Made by a program: the position numbers and the translations under genes. From the NCBI RefSeq assembly GCF_910592395.1, contig NC_088317.1, positions 15,190,001 through 15,254,000 on the forward strand: a DNA stretch of 64,000 nt. The letters run 5' to 3'. The notes beneath the pieces are model-generated. The model did no database searches, was not told the DNA's origin, and saw only the letters and a program-made list of their open reading frames with translations. The DNA comes from Lineus longissimus (Eukaryota; Nemertea; Pilidiophora; Heteronemertea; Lineidae). Numbering within the stretch: the first letter of the stretch is position 1; every line of letters begins with the position of its first letter. This document shows positions 21,453 through 35,500 of the stretch, piece by piece.

Positions 21453-22800
21453 AAAAGGTGCTATGACTACAATGCCGAAAAATGCTGTGTTATAGTTCTA
21501 GGGGAAACCGCTGCGCAATGGAAGCGAACAAAAAATGAAAGGAAATGGGCGCTAGGTAACCAGTCGGTCAATGAAAAATCCTCTCATGTTCACCTCGGGA
21601 TACTAGTTGATAAATACTTAAAGTCTACGCAGCGAACTATTGAAGCTGCTCAGAAACTGAAGAATACGCTCATGAGCATAATTGGGCCAAATCAGCAGCC
21701 AAGTGGTTTCAGCCCAATAATAAGCCACAACTTGTACAGAACGATTTGCCTTCCCAGAGCTCTTTATGGAGCTGAAATTTGGTGTCAGGAAATTGCTCTC
21801 TCAGAGCTGTTAATTCTAGAAAGAGCCCACCGTTACTGTCTTAAAAGGATGCAAGGATTTAATCGGCTAACGAGCACAACCGTGTGCCAAGCAATGATAG
21901 GCAGTCCTACGCTACAGTGTTACTTGGACAGAAGGTGTTTGCAATTTTTCAGGCAACTTGCAAAAATGTCTGAAAATTCCCTTCCTTTGAAAGTTCTAAA
22001 ATGCCGATATGCCAATATGGTCGAACGTGCGGGTAAAGACAGTAATAAAAGTTTAGGCTATGTTCCAAACCTCGTAAAGCTTATGGACAAATATAATTGC
22101 CGTGAATATCTGACCGATTACTTTGAATCGGATACATGTAGCTTTCCAGATAAAGGAATCTGGAAAATTATAGTGAACGAAGCAACATTACTGTTTGAAA
22201 ATAAACGATTTGTGTTAGACTGCCAAGAAAATGGCCATCAGAGAATACTGAACATTGAAAAGTCTCTAGACTTTCCGTCTATGCTCTGGATTTGTGCAAA
22301 GAACGATCCGAACTTAGCATCAAATTATGCCTTTCTGGCAAAGTTGTGTACACTGCGTGTCGAACCAACCGAAAAATCCTGCGAACAATGTAACAGCGTC
22401 TCCACGGACCCTCAAGTTCACTTTTTTTGTCAATGCACTGCCTTTAGCAGTAACAGGGACCGGTTTTGGGACAGCATTGAGCAAAAATGCGACGTTAATG
22501 TTAGTAGCGAACTGTGGAATATGATGGACAGTGATTTGGTCGAAACATTGCTGGGGAGGCAAACAGATAGCCTCGATTTTGACGAAATGTCACAAGTTCT
22601 GGGTGTTACTGCCGCCACCTGGCGGCCGTGAGAAAATGTTTAAGGCGAAATAGTTCAGAGACACCTTTACTTTAATTTCTTGATTTGTCTCGTGCAATTT
22701 TGATTTGTTGCTTGTTGTAAATAACTATACATTACTGTTGTTCTGTAATCTTCTAACAAGGAGGAAATAAAGAAATATATAAAGAAATATATATTGCTCG
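21453..22800 (+). mobile_element. 5'-truncated non-LTR retrotransposon (CR1/L2-like)
   Basis: Open frame 21453-22631 (392 codons, stop TGA) covering the end of a reverse transcriptase: VHLGILVDKYLK, PRALYGAEIW, LERAHRYCLKRMQGFNRLT, then a terminal Cys/His pattern CEQC...HFFCQC typical of LINE ORF2 C-termini. The catalytic core is missing, so it is dead on arrival. The 3' tail has AAATAAAG and a short ATATAAAG-type repeat near 22765-22795. Exact clade uncertain. Confidence 0.85.
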
Positions 22801-22884
22801 GAATATAGGCTTATTGGTGATAGGCTTATTATAGGCAATATACATGTATATATGTAAACATACCGGTCATGTCGGCCTACTTTC

Positions 22885-23030
22885 AAAATCTTGGTTAAGG
22901 AGTAAGTGATAACGCCAAATTCATTTTGAAAGGTGGGTTTCACTGATTAGTACTTAACTCATTACTGGGGTTTATCCTATACATTGTTTGCTCAGGATAC
23001 CCATTTTATGAGGTGAGTTCTACTGATTTA
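22885..23030. repeat. Repeat continuation after the LINE
   Basis: GGTTAAGGAGTAAGTGATAA, then ATTACTGGGGTTTATCC and GCTCAGGATACC as on the left side of the LINE. Confidence 0.55.
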
Positions 23031-23032
23031 TG

Positions 23033-23212
23033 CAGCAGAACCTCTCTATTAAGTACACCCTAGGGACTGACAAGTGCTGTCCTCAACAGAGAGGTGTCTT
23101 GATAAGAGAGGTCAAATTGAATGGGAACAACCAATTTGGGATGAAAACTAGGGTCCTAAATAGAAATGTTGTCCTTAATAGAGAGGTGTCTACTAAGGGA
23201 GGTTCCACTCTA
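23033..23212. mobile_element. pogo-like MITE 2
   Basis: CAGCAGAACCTCTCTATTAA...AAGGGAGGTTCCACTCTA; minus orientation relative to MITE 1 by its internal order. Confidence 0.75.
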
Positions 23213-23320
23213 TGTTGTTTCTGGGGTTTATCATACATTCTTGCTCATGATGCCCTTTTTATAAGACAAATTCTACTGAGATGTACATAATTGCTCAGAA
23301 TGCCTAACATTTGACAAATA

Positions 23321-23495
23321 CAGTGGCACCTCCCTTAGCAGGCACCTCTCTATGAAGGACACCCTCTATATTAAGGACAGTAGTTTGGGTCCCAAATTGG
23401 TTTCCATTCAATTTGACGTCTCTAATCAGGACACCTCTCTATTAAGGACAGCACTTGTCAGTCCCGAGGGTGTCCTTAATAGAGAGGTTCTACTG
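23321..23495. mobile_element. pogo-like MITE 3
   Basis: TA-CAGTGGCACCTCCCTTAGC...AATAGAGAGGTTCTACTG-TA, just upstream of the myosin first coding exon, so it may overlap its promoter or 5'UTR intron. Confidence 0.78.
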
Positions 23496-23530
23496 TAACT
23501 TTGTAATGTTAAATATCTGTCCATTTCCAG

Positions 23531-26500
23531 CTTTCACTATGGATGTGGACCAGGTTCTGATGGAATCCCTTGCCCCACAGCAGAGACTGAAATTGTGCAA
23601 ACAGCTTAGACAGGAACAGGTAAAAAACTTTGTGCAAATACAGTAGAACCTCTCTATTAAGGACACCCTCAGGACTGACAAGTGCTGTCCTTATTACAGA
23701 GGTGTATTGATTAGAGAGGTGAAATTGAATGGAAACAACCAATTTGGGACCAGAACTATTGTCCTCAATAGAGAGGGTGTCCTTATTAGAGAGGGTGTCC
23801 TTATTAGAGAGGTGTCTGCTAAGGGAGGTTCCAGTATTCTGTAAAAACTGAGAGGGTTAACCCTTCCTGTGCAGCTGGTGAGATATTCCTGGCTGACACT
23901 ATTCTGGGACATAAATTTCATTATGTATGTATGTATGTATATTGGCAGGGAGAAAATAAACTGATATAGTCATCCACAGACGCCAGCACTGCATTGACAG
24001 CATACAGTGGAACCTCCCTTAACAGACACCTCTCAATTAGTGACAACTTCTCTATTAAGGACACTAGTTTTGGTCCCAACAAATTGGCTCTTACCATTTA
24101 ATTTGACCTCTCTTATCAGGACACCTCTCTATTAAGGACAGAACTTATCAGTCCCGATGGTGTCCTTAATAGAGAGGTTCTACTGTATTTTGATATTGGC
24201 GAGATTTTCTTGCCTGCCGCACATAGTCAGAATTTCATAGCGTCATTTAGGGGAACCTTCCTTAGCGGACAACTCTCTTATAAGAACACCCTCTCTATTA
24301 AGGACACTACACGTAGTTTTGGTCCATAATTGGTTGTTGCGATTCCATTTGACCTCTCTAATCAGGACACCTCTCTAATCAGGACACCTCTCTATTAAGG
24401 ACAGTACTTTTCATTCACATGCCACACATGACAGTTATGCCGGGGGGGGGGGGGGGTTCAGACTGGCCCTGACGACCGAAAATTTACGTCTGGAAGCTAA
24501 GCTGGATAGGATTTTGAAACTTCTGAATAGAAAGGTTTTAAATACAGTGGAATCTCCCTTAGGGGACTCCTCTATTAAGGATAACCTCTCTATTAAGGAC
24601 ACTTGTTTTGGTCCCAAGTTGGTTGTTTCAATTCAATTTCACCTCTCTAATCAGGACAACTCTCTATTAGGGACAGCACTTGTCACTCCCGAGGGTGTCC
24701 TTAATAGAGAGGTTCTAATGTTCATGTCAAGTGTCTTACTGGGGGGTACAAGTGTTCACATTGACTGTTGCATTAGAAAATGACATCAGAGTGTAATTGC
24801 TTCCTTTGCCATTTTTTCAGATCAAGAAATATCACGAGTGGCAGCAGCATGGTCCTGAACCACCAAAGAAACCTGTGAAAGATAAAGTCGACAAGACCAA
24901 GAAGAAAAAGAGGAGGCCCAGAAATGTACGCTTTAAGAATCGTGACGTTATTTACGACGCTGTGGCACGATTCGATGACAGGGAAGGTATGGTAGTTTAG
25001 TTCAGATTTCATGACTAGATGGCGCTGAAAGATTATTACACTAGAACCTCTCTATTTAGGACACCCTCCAGACTGACAAGTGCTGTCCTTACTAGAAAGG
25101 TGACCTGATTAGAGCAGTCAAATTGAATAGACAATCTATTTCGGACCAAAACTAATGTCCTTTATAGAGAGGGTGTCCTTAGTACAGAGGTATACGCTAG
25201 GCAGATTCCACTCTAGTTGTTACACCTGCACTTAGGGTGCACAAATGCTCAAAACAAAATCTATCTGGCATTCGCATATTAAGCTGAGCTCAACTTAGAA
25301 GCATTTTCAGGCTAGCTACAAAAAGCTGTGTTCAATTCAAAGAGTCATGCCGATCCACCGTCATTGTGCGTATATACATCCTTCTCCGCCGTAAACTCCC
25401 CCCTGATCGGCTGTCAGAAGGGCTGTTACTTTATCGGTAGTCTCCCTGCATTCCCTTCCTTTCTAACGCGTCCATGTCGCGACAACACTAACATTACACT
25501 CACTCGTGGTTGTCGCACAAGACACGCACTGAAAGCCATCATAATTGAAGACCAGTCGGCATGCAAAGAGTTGTCAGCAATGTCGTTTTGAAATGACACC
25601 AATATGTTACTGACTGTGCAACTGATAATACTCGAGATGCAGTGGTCAATTTTAAAGGCCATATATCAAGGTTTGAAAACATGCTTGATACTCATGAAAT
25701 ATGTTGAGGGTTAAAAAAACAAGATCCCAGACATTAAAAAAATTCTAATAATAAAGTCATTATTTAGTTATTTCAATTTTCAATTTTAAACTATTTGAAT
25801 TTCCCACTGGTGATTCTTGATAAATGATAACATTCCATTCTTCTTCCAGTCTTGCAACTTCTCAAGGCCGGAGAGAGCCCCGATACATCCATGGACACTG
25901 GTGTGTCACTCTTACACAAGGTAAGAAAATTGAGGGATCTTTGAACGAACGGCGTACCCCTAAATGTCTACGGACGGTGCATTGCTTCTGAGACTTTGTT
26001 TTGATTTGGAAAATAATAATTATGATATACCTAGTTTTCAAGGTTTGGCACCAATCATGAATTTCTCAGTTTCATCTTGATCCACAAGGAATTATACAAT
26101 GAGACCTCCCGTAGCTGCCAACTCTCTAATAAGGACACTCGTTTTGGTCCTAAATTGGTTGTTGACCTCTCTAATCAGGACACCTCTCTATTAAGGACAG
26201 TACTTGTCAATCCCACGGGTGTCCTTACTAGAGAGGTTCTACTGTCTTGGTGTTTTTCTGAGGTATTCTTTCTTAATTTTCTAGTGTTGTGCCGATGACA
26301 ATGTCTCCATGACTGAGTTGCTTCTCACCCAAAAGGCCAATGTCAACAAGGCAGACGATGACCTATGGACCCCACTCCATGTCGCTGCATCCCTGGACCA
26401 CTCGGAAATAGTACAGCTGCTACTTCAGGTAATACCGGCAGTATTCATCAGCAGTTTGTCAGAAGAAGTATTCATTAGGGCCGGGTTGTTCAAAAGTCAC

Positions 26501-29500
26501 GTTAAGTATCCTTAACACCTTCCCTGCCAAATGACGTTTTTGAACGTCATCTGCATTTTGGAGCACCCTGCCAAATGACGTTTCAAAACGTCATTTACGA
26601 AAATTTGAAATTCGCGCCTTGTACTACGTTTTGTTTCCGTTCACGAATGTTCCCGGGCGCTTGTAGTCAGTTTCTAGCTGAAGATTCGTCAATTAGCTGT
26701 TGCCACTGCTAAACCACAAAATTGCTGTTGTATGTGCTACCGTGATGGCATTCGTAGAGACACCAGATATCGCTGTCGGGAGTGTAACATCCCCCTCTGC
26801 ATGAACAAATGCTTTGCAGGGTACCACTCAAAGACTGTTGTATAAGGAAAAGTAGAGCATGAGCTACAAAGACTCTAAGTTTCATGTACGTAGCTTTATT
26901 CCAAATATATTTTTCATACAGATGAAAAACGGTGAAATTGGTCAATTCTCTGGCCCGCGGCGTCTTATATAAGAAAAGCCTCTGGCAGGGAAGGTGTTAA
27001 GGATGTTATCTCTTTCAGTTAAACATGTGAAAATGATCACGTTAAGACTTAACGTCTCCGTTGAAGCTAATAGTGTTTTGAACAACTCCACCTTGGTCTA
27101 TAACCCCATATATCCTTATGAGCACTGAGCTTAAAGGGGGACTATAGGCAGAAGCAGAGGGGCTAATTTGGCCATCTTCAGGTGACTAATACAAGTGTCA
27201 ATCATTTCGACATACTGTGAGATGTGAGAGACCCCTATTGGCGACTTCGTGTAACTTTATCTTGCCTGCCTAGCTGCTGCCTATATTGTCCCTTTAAGAT
27301 ATTATTACATAGATTTACTTGGTTCTCCCAGGTTCCATACAAAAACTGATTTTGTAAACGCTACTTTTTGTACAGAAATCCGCGAAGTGGTCATAGCAGA
27401 CTAGCATGACTGTCTACTTGATCAGACATTCTATTTTTTTATTCCACTGATGTTCACAATATGATCTATTCTTAAGAGAAATTTAAGGTAGGCTGTGTAA
27501 CATGATTGCATGCACAATGTACTATTTTTATAACACAGTCATACTCTTGTAAGACATAGTTTCACTACCTTAAGACGACAGGCTGGAATTTAGGTTAAAT
27601 CTCCTGTGAATACCTTGAAGGCATTGTGATGACAATAATATATCATTTCAGTTCAATTGGCTGTCGGTTTATTTGGTGTGTGTTTTACGCATTAGTTATT
27701 TCAACAACATTGAGGTCATGTGACTGATATTTGGATTGACCCAAGGCACCTTGACTGCCATGCAAGCCATGCCATGCCATACCATACTTAGTGCAAGAGT
27801 TGACAAAGACTAGACTTTATCAATTCTTGCTCAATGCTTTGCTCACACACACATTTCCTTGTTTTACAATCTCATTTGAAGGAAGCAACAATTTAGGGTG
27901 AAGTGTCTTGCTCAAGGATCCAAAGACCAAACAGTATTGATCCTTTCAGAAGTCAAACCCACGATTTTATGAGCCCAGGGCTCCATAACCACTATGCTAC
28001 AGAACTCTACCTGCGTGGAGTAATCCAAAATAGTTCCTGACAGTTTGTCAGGTTGCTTTGAAGACTCCTACAAAGAGATTCATGGGTTCAAATATCAACT
28101 TCAGTTATTCATGGCCTGTACTATGTTGTAAGCTCCTTTATTTTCCTAAGAAAGCCATTGCAAAATGGTTGTACCTCTGATTATCGTATATTACAGTAGA
28201 ACCTCCCTTAGCGGACACCTCTCTATTAAAGACACCCCCTCTATTAAGGAAAGCACTTGTCAGTCCCGAGGGTGTCCTTGATGTATAGTACCCCCAGGTA
28301 TATGGCACGGCTTTACCCGCCGGCCATGAGGGAATTCCTTTATGGCCCAGTGGTTGGCGCGTTGGCCCCAGAGTGGAAGTGAAGCAACGTTGAGCGCGGT
28401 CAACCTTTGGATCGGTGACCGGCGTGTATAATACATCTGGCAGACCTTCCCACGCGATGCGAGCTCTGGATTTGTAGTTCGGTACTGAGACGCATGAAGC
28501 GCTAAGTAGGATCGCGGACGATCCATCTCTGTCCGAAGGGGGGAATGATGTATAGTACCCCCAGGTATATGGCACGGCTTAACCCGCCGGCCATTAGGGA
28601 ATTCCTTTATGGCCCAGTGGTTGGCGCGTTGGCCCCAGAGTGGAAGTTAAGGATCGGTGACCGGTGCGTACAATACACTTGATAGAGAGGTTCTAATGTT
28701 TATGTCAAGTGTCTTACCGGGGGTACAAGTGTTCACATTGACCGTTGCATTACTTGGGAATGTCATCTACTGGTTTCTAAATTTAAAGTTTTCTGCTATT
28801 TCAGAATCATGCAGACCCCACCATGCAGAACCATGATGGCCACTTCCCTATTGATTTGACCACAGAAGGGTCAGAGTCGAATACGATCATTCGTGACCAT
28901 TTGTCTAAGATAGGTAAGTAGGTGAATTGAGGACAACGTCACCATAGGATGTCCTTGTTGAGGACAATGTCACAACCTAATAGGGGACAACGTCACAAAC
29001 TGATGGGATTCGTTTTATAAGGACATTGGGTGATATGAATAGAGACTAGCAAATGCTTTTACTTCAATTTTGTACAGAAAGGCCTAGTGTACATGTACAT
29101 GAAGTTTTAGATAAAAGCATTTGCTAGTCTTTATTCATATCACCCAATGTCACAATCTGTCAAAATGTCCTAATTAAGGACAAAGACACAACCTGATAGG
29201 ATGTCTTTGTTAGGGCGGTGTAGGTCGACCTTGTTTAGGACATATTTACAGAGAGATTTTCCTTATTGAGAACAATGTCACAACCTGGTTGAATTGCATA
29301 TCTTTGATGAAGACAAATATCAACCTACAATGCAATGTCTGGATGCCTTGTTGGAAGATATTGTCATAAGATTTGACATGAGCACAATGGCCCCTGGCCT
29401 TTTCATTTACATAATGTTCTTTTCAGGCCTAGGACCGCGGAAACTGTGTGAGATATGGCTGCAGGCCTCTGAACAGATGATGCAGGACGTCGCCGCACAT

Positions 29501-32500
29501 CTGAATGAGAAACGAGACATCAATGCAACCAGTGAGAATGGCGTCACTTTGGTAAGCATTTCTCCAGTAGGGCAGTGTGAAGATGATAAACAGTGGAACA
29601 TCCCTTAGCGGACAACTCTCTAATAAGGACACCCTCTCCATTAAGGACATTAGTTTTGGTCCCAAATTAGCTTGGGTGTCCACTTAATAGCAGTAAAAGT
29701 AATACTTATAGGTAGTAAAAGTTACACGTAGGCCTATAAAGTAGTACAGTAGAACCTCACTATCAAGGACACCCTTGGGCCTGACACGTGCTGTCCTTAA
29801 TAGAGAGGTGTCCTGATAAGACAGGTCAAATTGAAGGGAAACAACCAATTGGGACTATAATTAGTGTCCTTAGAGAGTGTTTGTCCTTAATAGAGAGGTG
29901 TCCGCTATTAGGGAGGTTCCACTATATATGTAAATTGTAAAAGAAGGCAAACTTTTTGAGAAGTTCTGTATAATCATAATGACAAAACATGTGGGTTGTG
30001 CATCTTGACTATCCTAACTAGGATTATTTAGGGTAAATCATGTTTTCTCACAAAATTGTCTTTCAGCTTCACATAGCATGTGCCAATGGCTATGGAAAGG
30101 TGACATCTTTGCTGCTGAGAAGTAAAGCCGCTGTTGACTTACAGGACAGCTACTGCTGGACACCTCTCCATGTTGCTGCTAAATTCGGCCAGGTGGGTGT
30201 GGAACCTCCCTTTATAGAGGAAAACCCTCTCTGTTTGAGACATTGCATTTGGTTCCAAGTAGTCATTTCCATTGACTTTGACCTCTGTAATCAGGACACC
30301 TCTCAACCAAGGACTGCATGTCTCAGTCCCAGGGTGTTTACTGTATTACTGTAAAATGCCAATTTTTTCATGGAGAGTTTGTTTTCGTGGATATTGCAAA
30401 TAATCTAGATTTGCAAAAAACGAAAATCACAGAAAAAATGTGTTTTGATTGGAAAAACTGAAAGAAATTTCATAGTACACCAAAATAAATATAAATAATT
30501 TTGCAAATCGCAAAACTCAAGCGGCACGAAAAATTTGCTGTTTTCAGAATCTAATAGTTTACCGATACATGTATTTTTTGCGATTTTTATATGAGTGTCC
30601 ATTATTCGCGAAATCTGTGACAGTAAAACTTTACTGTATCAATGACGTCAAATCATTTTTCACCAACAGGAGAAACAAGCCAAACTACTTCTAAAACACG
30701 GTGCCAACCCCCTGATTGAGGACTGCCTTGGACGGAAAGCTTCCCAGGTAGCCACTGTTGACGATTTAATCAGAGATCTCCAGGCAGCCGAGCGAGCGTG
30801 GGCAGAGGAGGCAAGAAAAAACCCGCATCGGGAAAGGCGTGTTTCGATCGTTATCAATCGAGGCTTCGAACGCTCGGGCTCAGTACCAGTGAGTTCAAAA
30901 ATCATGTAAGGTTTCAAAACTGTTATTCTCTTGTTCAGGCTCTTTTTATCAACGATCAAAGCCAACCTTCTCTGACGATTACCGAGTAAGGATACTGAGG
31001 ATATTGATAAGGTTTTATCGATGATAAAATTGGGGAAAGTCTGGGTTTTTCTATTGTCTTTGGCATGTTTTGGGATACTGGTGTGCTTAGTGGATCTGGG
31101 CAGAGTTTCAAAAGGTGAATGCCATCCAACGCTTTTTTAACACTTAAAATAATAACTGAAATATCTGTTCAACTGAAATCTTTAAGCACGTTCAACATGT
31201 TTAAAGATTTCAGCCTCCTTAAAAACATGGTGTCTGGTGTAGCAAGGAATTTTGACAACCACGCAGAGGTAATTTCAATGAGATTTTCTTTTCGTGGTCA
31301 TTTATTTTTGCGATTATCTGTGAATGTGATAAATTTGAAAATAAAAGGCACACGTTATTGCCGGTTAAAAGTATTTAATGAAATGCCAGAAAAAAAAAAT
31401 CATCATCATCATCATCATCATCAGTTAAGTCTTTGAATGCCCTTGACTGAGAAGTCAGATTTTTCGTCTTACATGTATCCTCCCAAGTGCCCACGACGGA
31501 GCTTTCCGATTGATCATTAGTTCATCACCAGAAACGTAGATGTCCTCGTAATCACCACAAAACAGTTGCTAATGATAGTCGATGAAGTTGGGATTTCCCA
31601 GATGTACTTTAGGGGCAAATCGTGAAAATCGATGGGCTCTCAAAGAGTTAATAGGCTTCCTTGGTCCAGATTTGGACCTTGGCCTGAAGCAGTGCAGTAT
31701 TTTCAATTTCTGTTACAGACGCCCACCACACATATCCCTGTCCAAACGCGATGAGTTGTTTGAGAATGAAAAATGGACAGAAGAGGTTCCAGAAGATGAA
31801 GAGCATAGTGAGGATGAGGAAGATTATGATGACACGTGTCTGTCATGGCACGTGGGAACAGAGACTGATGTTGCCAAGAAAATGGTAAGGATTATGATGA
31901 CATGTATCTGTCGTGGCTTCTGGTAAGATTTATGATATCACATCTGTCATGGCACGTGGCATTACAGACTGATGTGACTGAGTCAGTGGTAAGAATTATG
32001 ATGACATACATCTGTCATGGCACGTGGCATTACAGACTGATGTGACTGAGTCAGTGGTAAGAATTATGATGACACCACATCTGTCGTGGCACGTGGCAGC
32101 AGAGACTGATGTGACTGAGTCAGTGGTAAGAATTATGATGACACACATCTGTCGTGGCACGTGGCAGCAGAGACTGATGTGACTGAGTCAGTGGTAGGAA
32201 TTATGATGACACACGTCTGTTGTGGCACGTGGCAGCAGAGACTGATGTGACTGAGTCAGTGGTGAGAATTATGATGACACACATCTGTCGTGGCACGTGG
32301 CAGTAGAGACTGATGTGACTGAGTCAGTGGTAGGAATTATGATGACACACGTCTGTCGTGGCACGTGGCAATACAGACTGATGTGACTGAGTCAGTGGTA
32401 AGAATTATGATGACACACATCTGTCGTGGTACATGGCAGCAGAGACTGATGTTGCAAAGACAGTGGTGAGAATTATGATGACATGCATCTGTCATATCAA

Positions 32501-35500
32501 CTGACAATATTGTTGATGGTTGAAATTAGAACATTGCAGAATGATGTACGGTCACAGCCATTTGACTGGCACTTTGAAGGTTAATATGAGAGTAACAGAT
32601 GTGACAGACTGGCTAAAGGGCCCATAAGTACAAAAAAATGTTTACATAAGTTGAGAAATGAGAAAATTTGTATGAGATGATTCCTCGCACAATCTTTAGA
32701 ATGATGTATCGTGATACCTAGAATTCTCTTTAGGATTGACTGAGATATGGACTTTTGAATGCATCATATCACTCCCTAAAGTTCAGAGTAGAGAAACACT
32801 TCTTGGTTATTAAATGCAGTAGGGAAAGTATTTGAAGGAGCATTTTATTTGCTGTATTACATGGATTGTGTGGTCTCTAAACGTGTCTAAAGTTAAAAGT
32901 TAAAGTTTAGGGTTTATAGTCTGATATCAACTACGATATAGGTTACCATCCGACTTTCAGTTTAACCCCGGTCTGTCCTGAAACCTTTCAGTAGACCTCA
33001 GATGAGCTGCTCAACCAGCGCTATAATCTGAGCATTTCTGACCGGTACCCATTTATACACCTGGGTGCAGAGAGGCAAGTAAGACAGAGAGACCAGCCTA
33101 CAGTCTCTCGCCGACAGTGGGGATCGAACCCGGGACCTCTTGACTGCTGGTCGAGAGTCCAAGCCACTACACCACAGCGGCTCCCTGTGTCTAGCATGTG
33201 TAGACATATAGTTGTAGTTACACAGAAGAGTCATTAAACGACGGAGTCTTTAGTCAGAGCCAGTCACTGATATCTTTTAAATTCCAGGATCACCTCCCCG
33301 AGCCAGTCAAGAATGACGACCTCATAAACCTGCCCGAAATTTCTACTGAGATTCTGATTAATGAATTAAAAACAAGATATGAAGCCGATAGGATATATGT
33401 GAGTATATAATTGACCTCATTTTGTTCTACAAGGTACATTACATATTCTAAAACACCTTAGTTGCAATAATGTAACATTGTATGATACACGATGCTTCCT
33501 TTGGAGCCAACCTTTACAGAAAAGGGCCCAGTGTTTTTAATGGGGTAGGTCTGGTAATTTAGGCATGGACGTACTTGGAAACGCCCTTATTGAACTTGAG
33601 GAGGGAGCTTACTATGGGTTCCAAGTCATGTAATATGAAGAATTTGGATACAGTCATTCTGTATGTCTCCATATCACGCTTTATATGCCTTGTTACCATC
33701 TCTTTTCAGACGTACGTTGGTGATATTCTGCTTGCTCTCAATCCATTCAAGCCAGTGCCATATTATTCCAAGCAGGTATGTGTTAAAAACATTCTGGAAA
33801 CCTGGAAATTATATATTTTAGATTAAATTAAAACGACAAAAACAAAATCATTCTGAAAACCCATCGATTTCCACAAAGCTAATTTAGGTCTGGCCTATAC
33901 TTGATATACTGAGTAAAACAAAAATGCACTCAAATACTACAGTCCAGATCACATTTGACATCCCCAAATTCACGTCATTGACACGCCAATGTAGTGGGTA
34001 GGTTGCGCGTAAGTGTTGCTTAGGTCGCGTATTATACGTGAGACATAGAATGATTATCTGGTGCGCAACTCGCGCGTACATTGCGCATAACTGACGCGAA
34101 GCAGGAAGGATGTCATTTGTGACATGAATAACACGTTTCGGCAAAGTTATATGCATTATAACTGCACTTGGGCATTGTGTATAAATGCATACCTATTTTC
34201 CTGACCCAAGATTAAAGAGGAACGGGGTAGCCCTTATTTACTCTTCTATTCAATTCAGATCTCCAGTCAGTATACCAATGTGGAGAATTGTAGCAGCCTT
34301 ATGCCACATATTTTCAACATCGCCCAGAAAGCCTACAAGAGTCTGGTGACGGATGCCAAACCGCAGTGCTGTGTTATCAGTGGAGAGAGCGGGGCAGGGA
34401 AGACAGAATCGTGCAAACACTTCATCCAGCATCTGCTGATGATGTCAAAGAGTGAAGAGTGTCATTTGAATGGGAAAATTCAAAAGGTGAGTTTGGTAGT
34501 ATTGTTAACTCCATACAGATTGAGATCAAGACTCTGGTAATAAGGCAACTTCACTGCTTACCACTGGACCTCCACTGGAATTCCCAGTGGGTTGTGGCAG
34601 GGTAGGCAGTGGAGAAAGTGAGGCAGGAAAGACAAAATCTTGCAAATGTGTATGGTGCGGTGTGGTGTAGTGTGGTGTAGTGTGTTGTAGTGTGGTGTAG
34701 TGTGGCGCGGTGCGGTTGCTGAATGATTTGCCCTTGTTTATATATTGGGAATCTCTGTCATCAGTGCCGCCTGTTCCCATATTTTCATACCCAATCTCTG
34801 TCATCTGGTCATTCAAGTCAGTTGTAGTTGCGAATGTCTTGTATATCCACTCCGAAAGATTTTAATGTTTTCCCTTCATTGTTCTGTGCTTTAAGCTCCA
34901 TTTAGCATGGTTTAGGTATGCCAGTACCAAATACAATTGCATAGGCCTGTCTACATTTGACATTTTGTAAACATTTTCAGATGAATCCCCTTCTTGAAGC
35001 ATTTGGCAATGCTCAGACTGTGATGAACGACAACTCGAGCCGCTTTGGAAAGTTCATCGAAGTCGTCTTCACTGAGGAAGGATTGGTGCAAGGAGGTAGG
35101 CTACTTAGCAACCAGTGCAACAGCAATATTTCAGTAGTGTTTGAATGTTGAGAAACTTTTCATATCGCTCTCAATTCAATAATTGTCATTTGATTTCTAT
35201 GATGCCTACCTCGAAGGAATCTTGACATAAAGTTTTCTTTTAATCTACATTACCTTTCAATGAGCTGGTGGAATCGACGCACACCTTTCGCACACCTTTC
35301 ACACACCTTTCGCACACCTTTCACACACCTTCGCACACACCTTCACACACCTTTCGCACAACTTTCGCACACCTTTCACACACCTTTCACACAGTAGAAT
35401 TGCCATGTTTCCCATATATTATAAGTTACACGAAAACGTCACTGCGATATACATGCAACCAGCTGAATGCAGCTTATGCAGCACCAGAGCGTCGGCTGTG

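Noticed and set aside
30670-30888. Earlier donor GTGAGT for myosin exon 8
   Set aside because: It would leave phase 0, and exon 9 then hits a stop. GTAAGG at 30906 restores the frame.
32935-33186. A functional tRNA gene
   Set aside because: A- and B-box-like blocks are present, but there is no cloverleaf acceptor closure and a SINE body follows. The same is true at 59185-59362.
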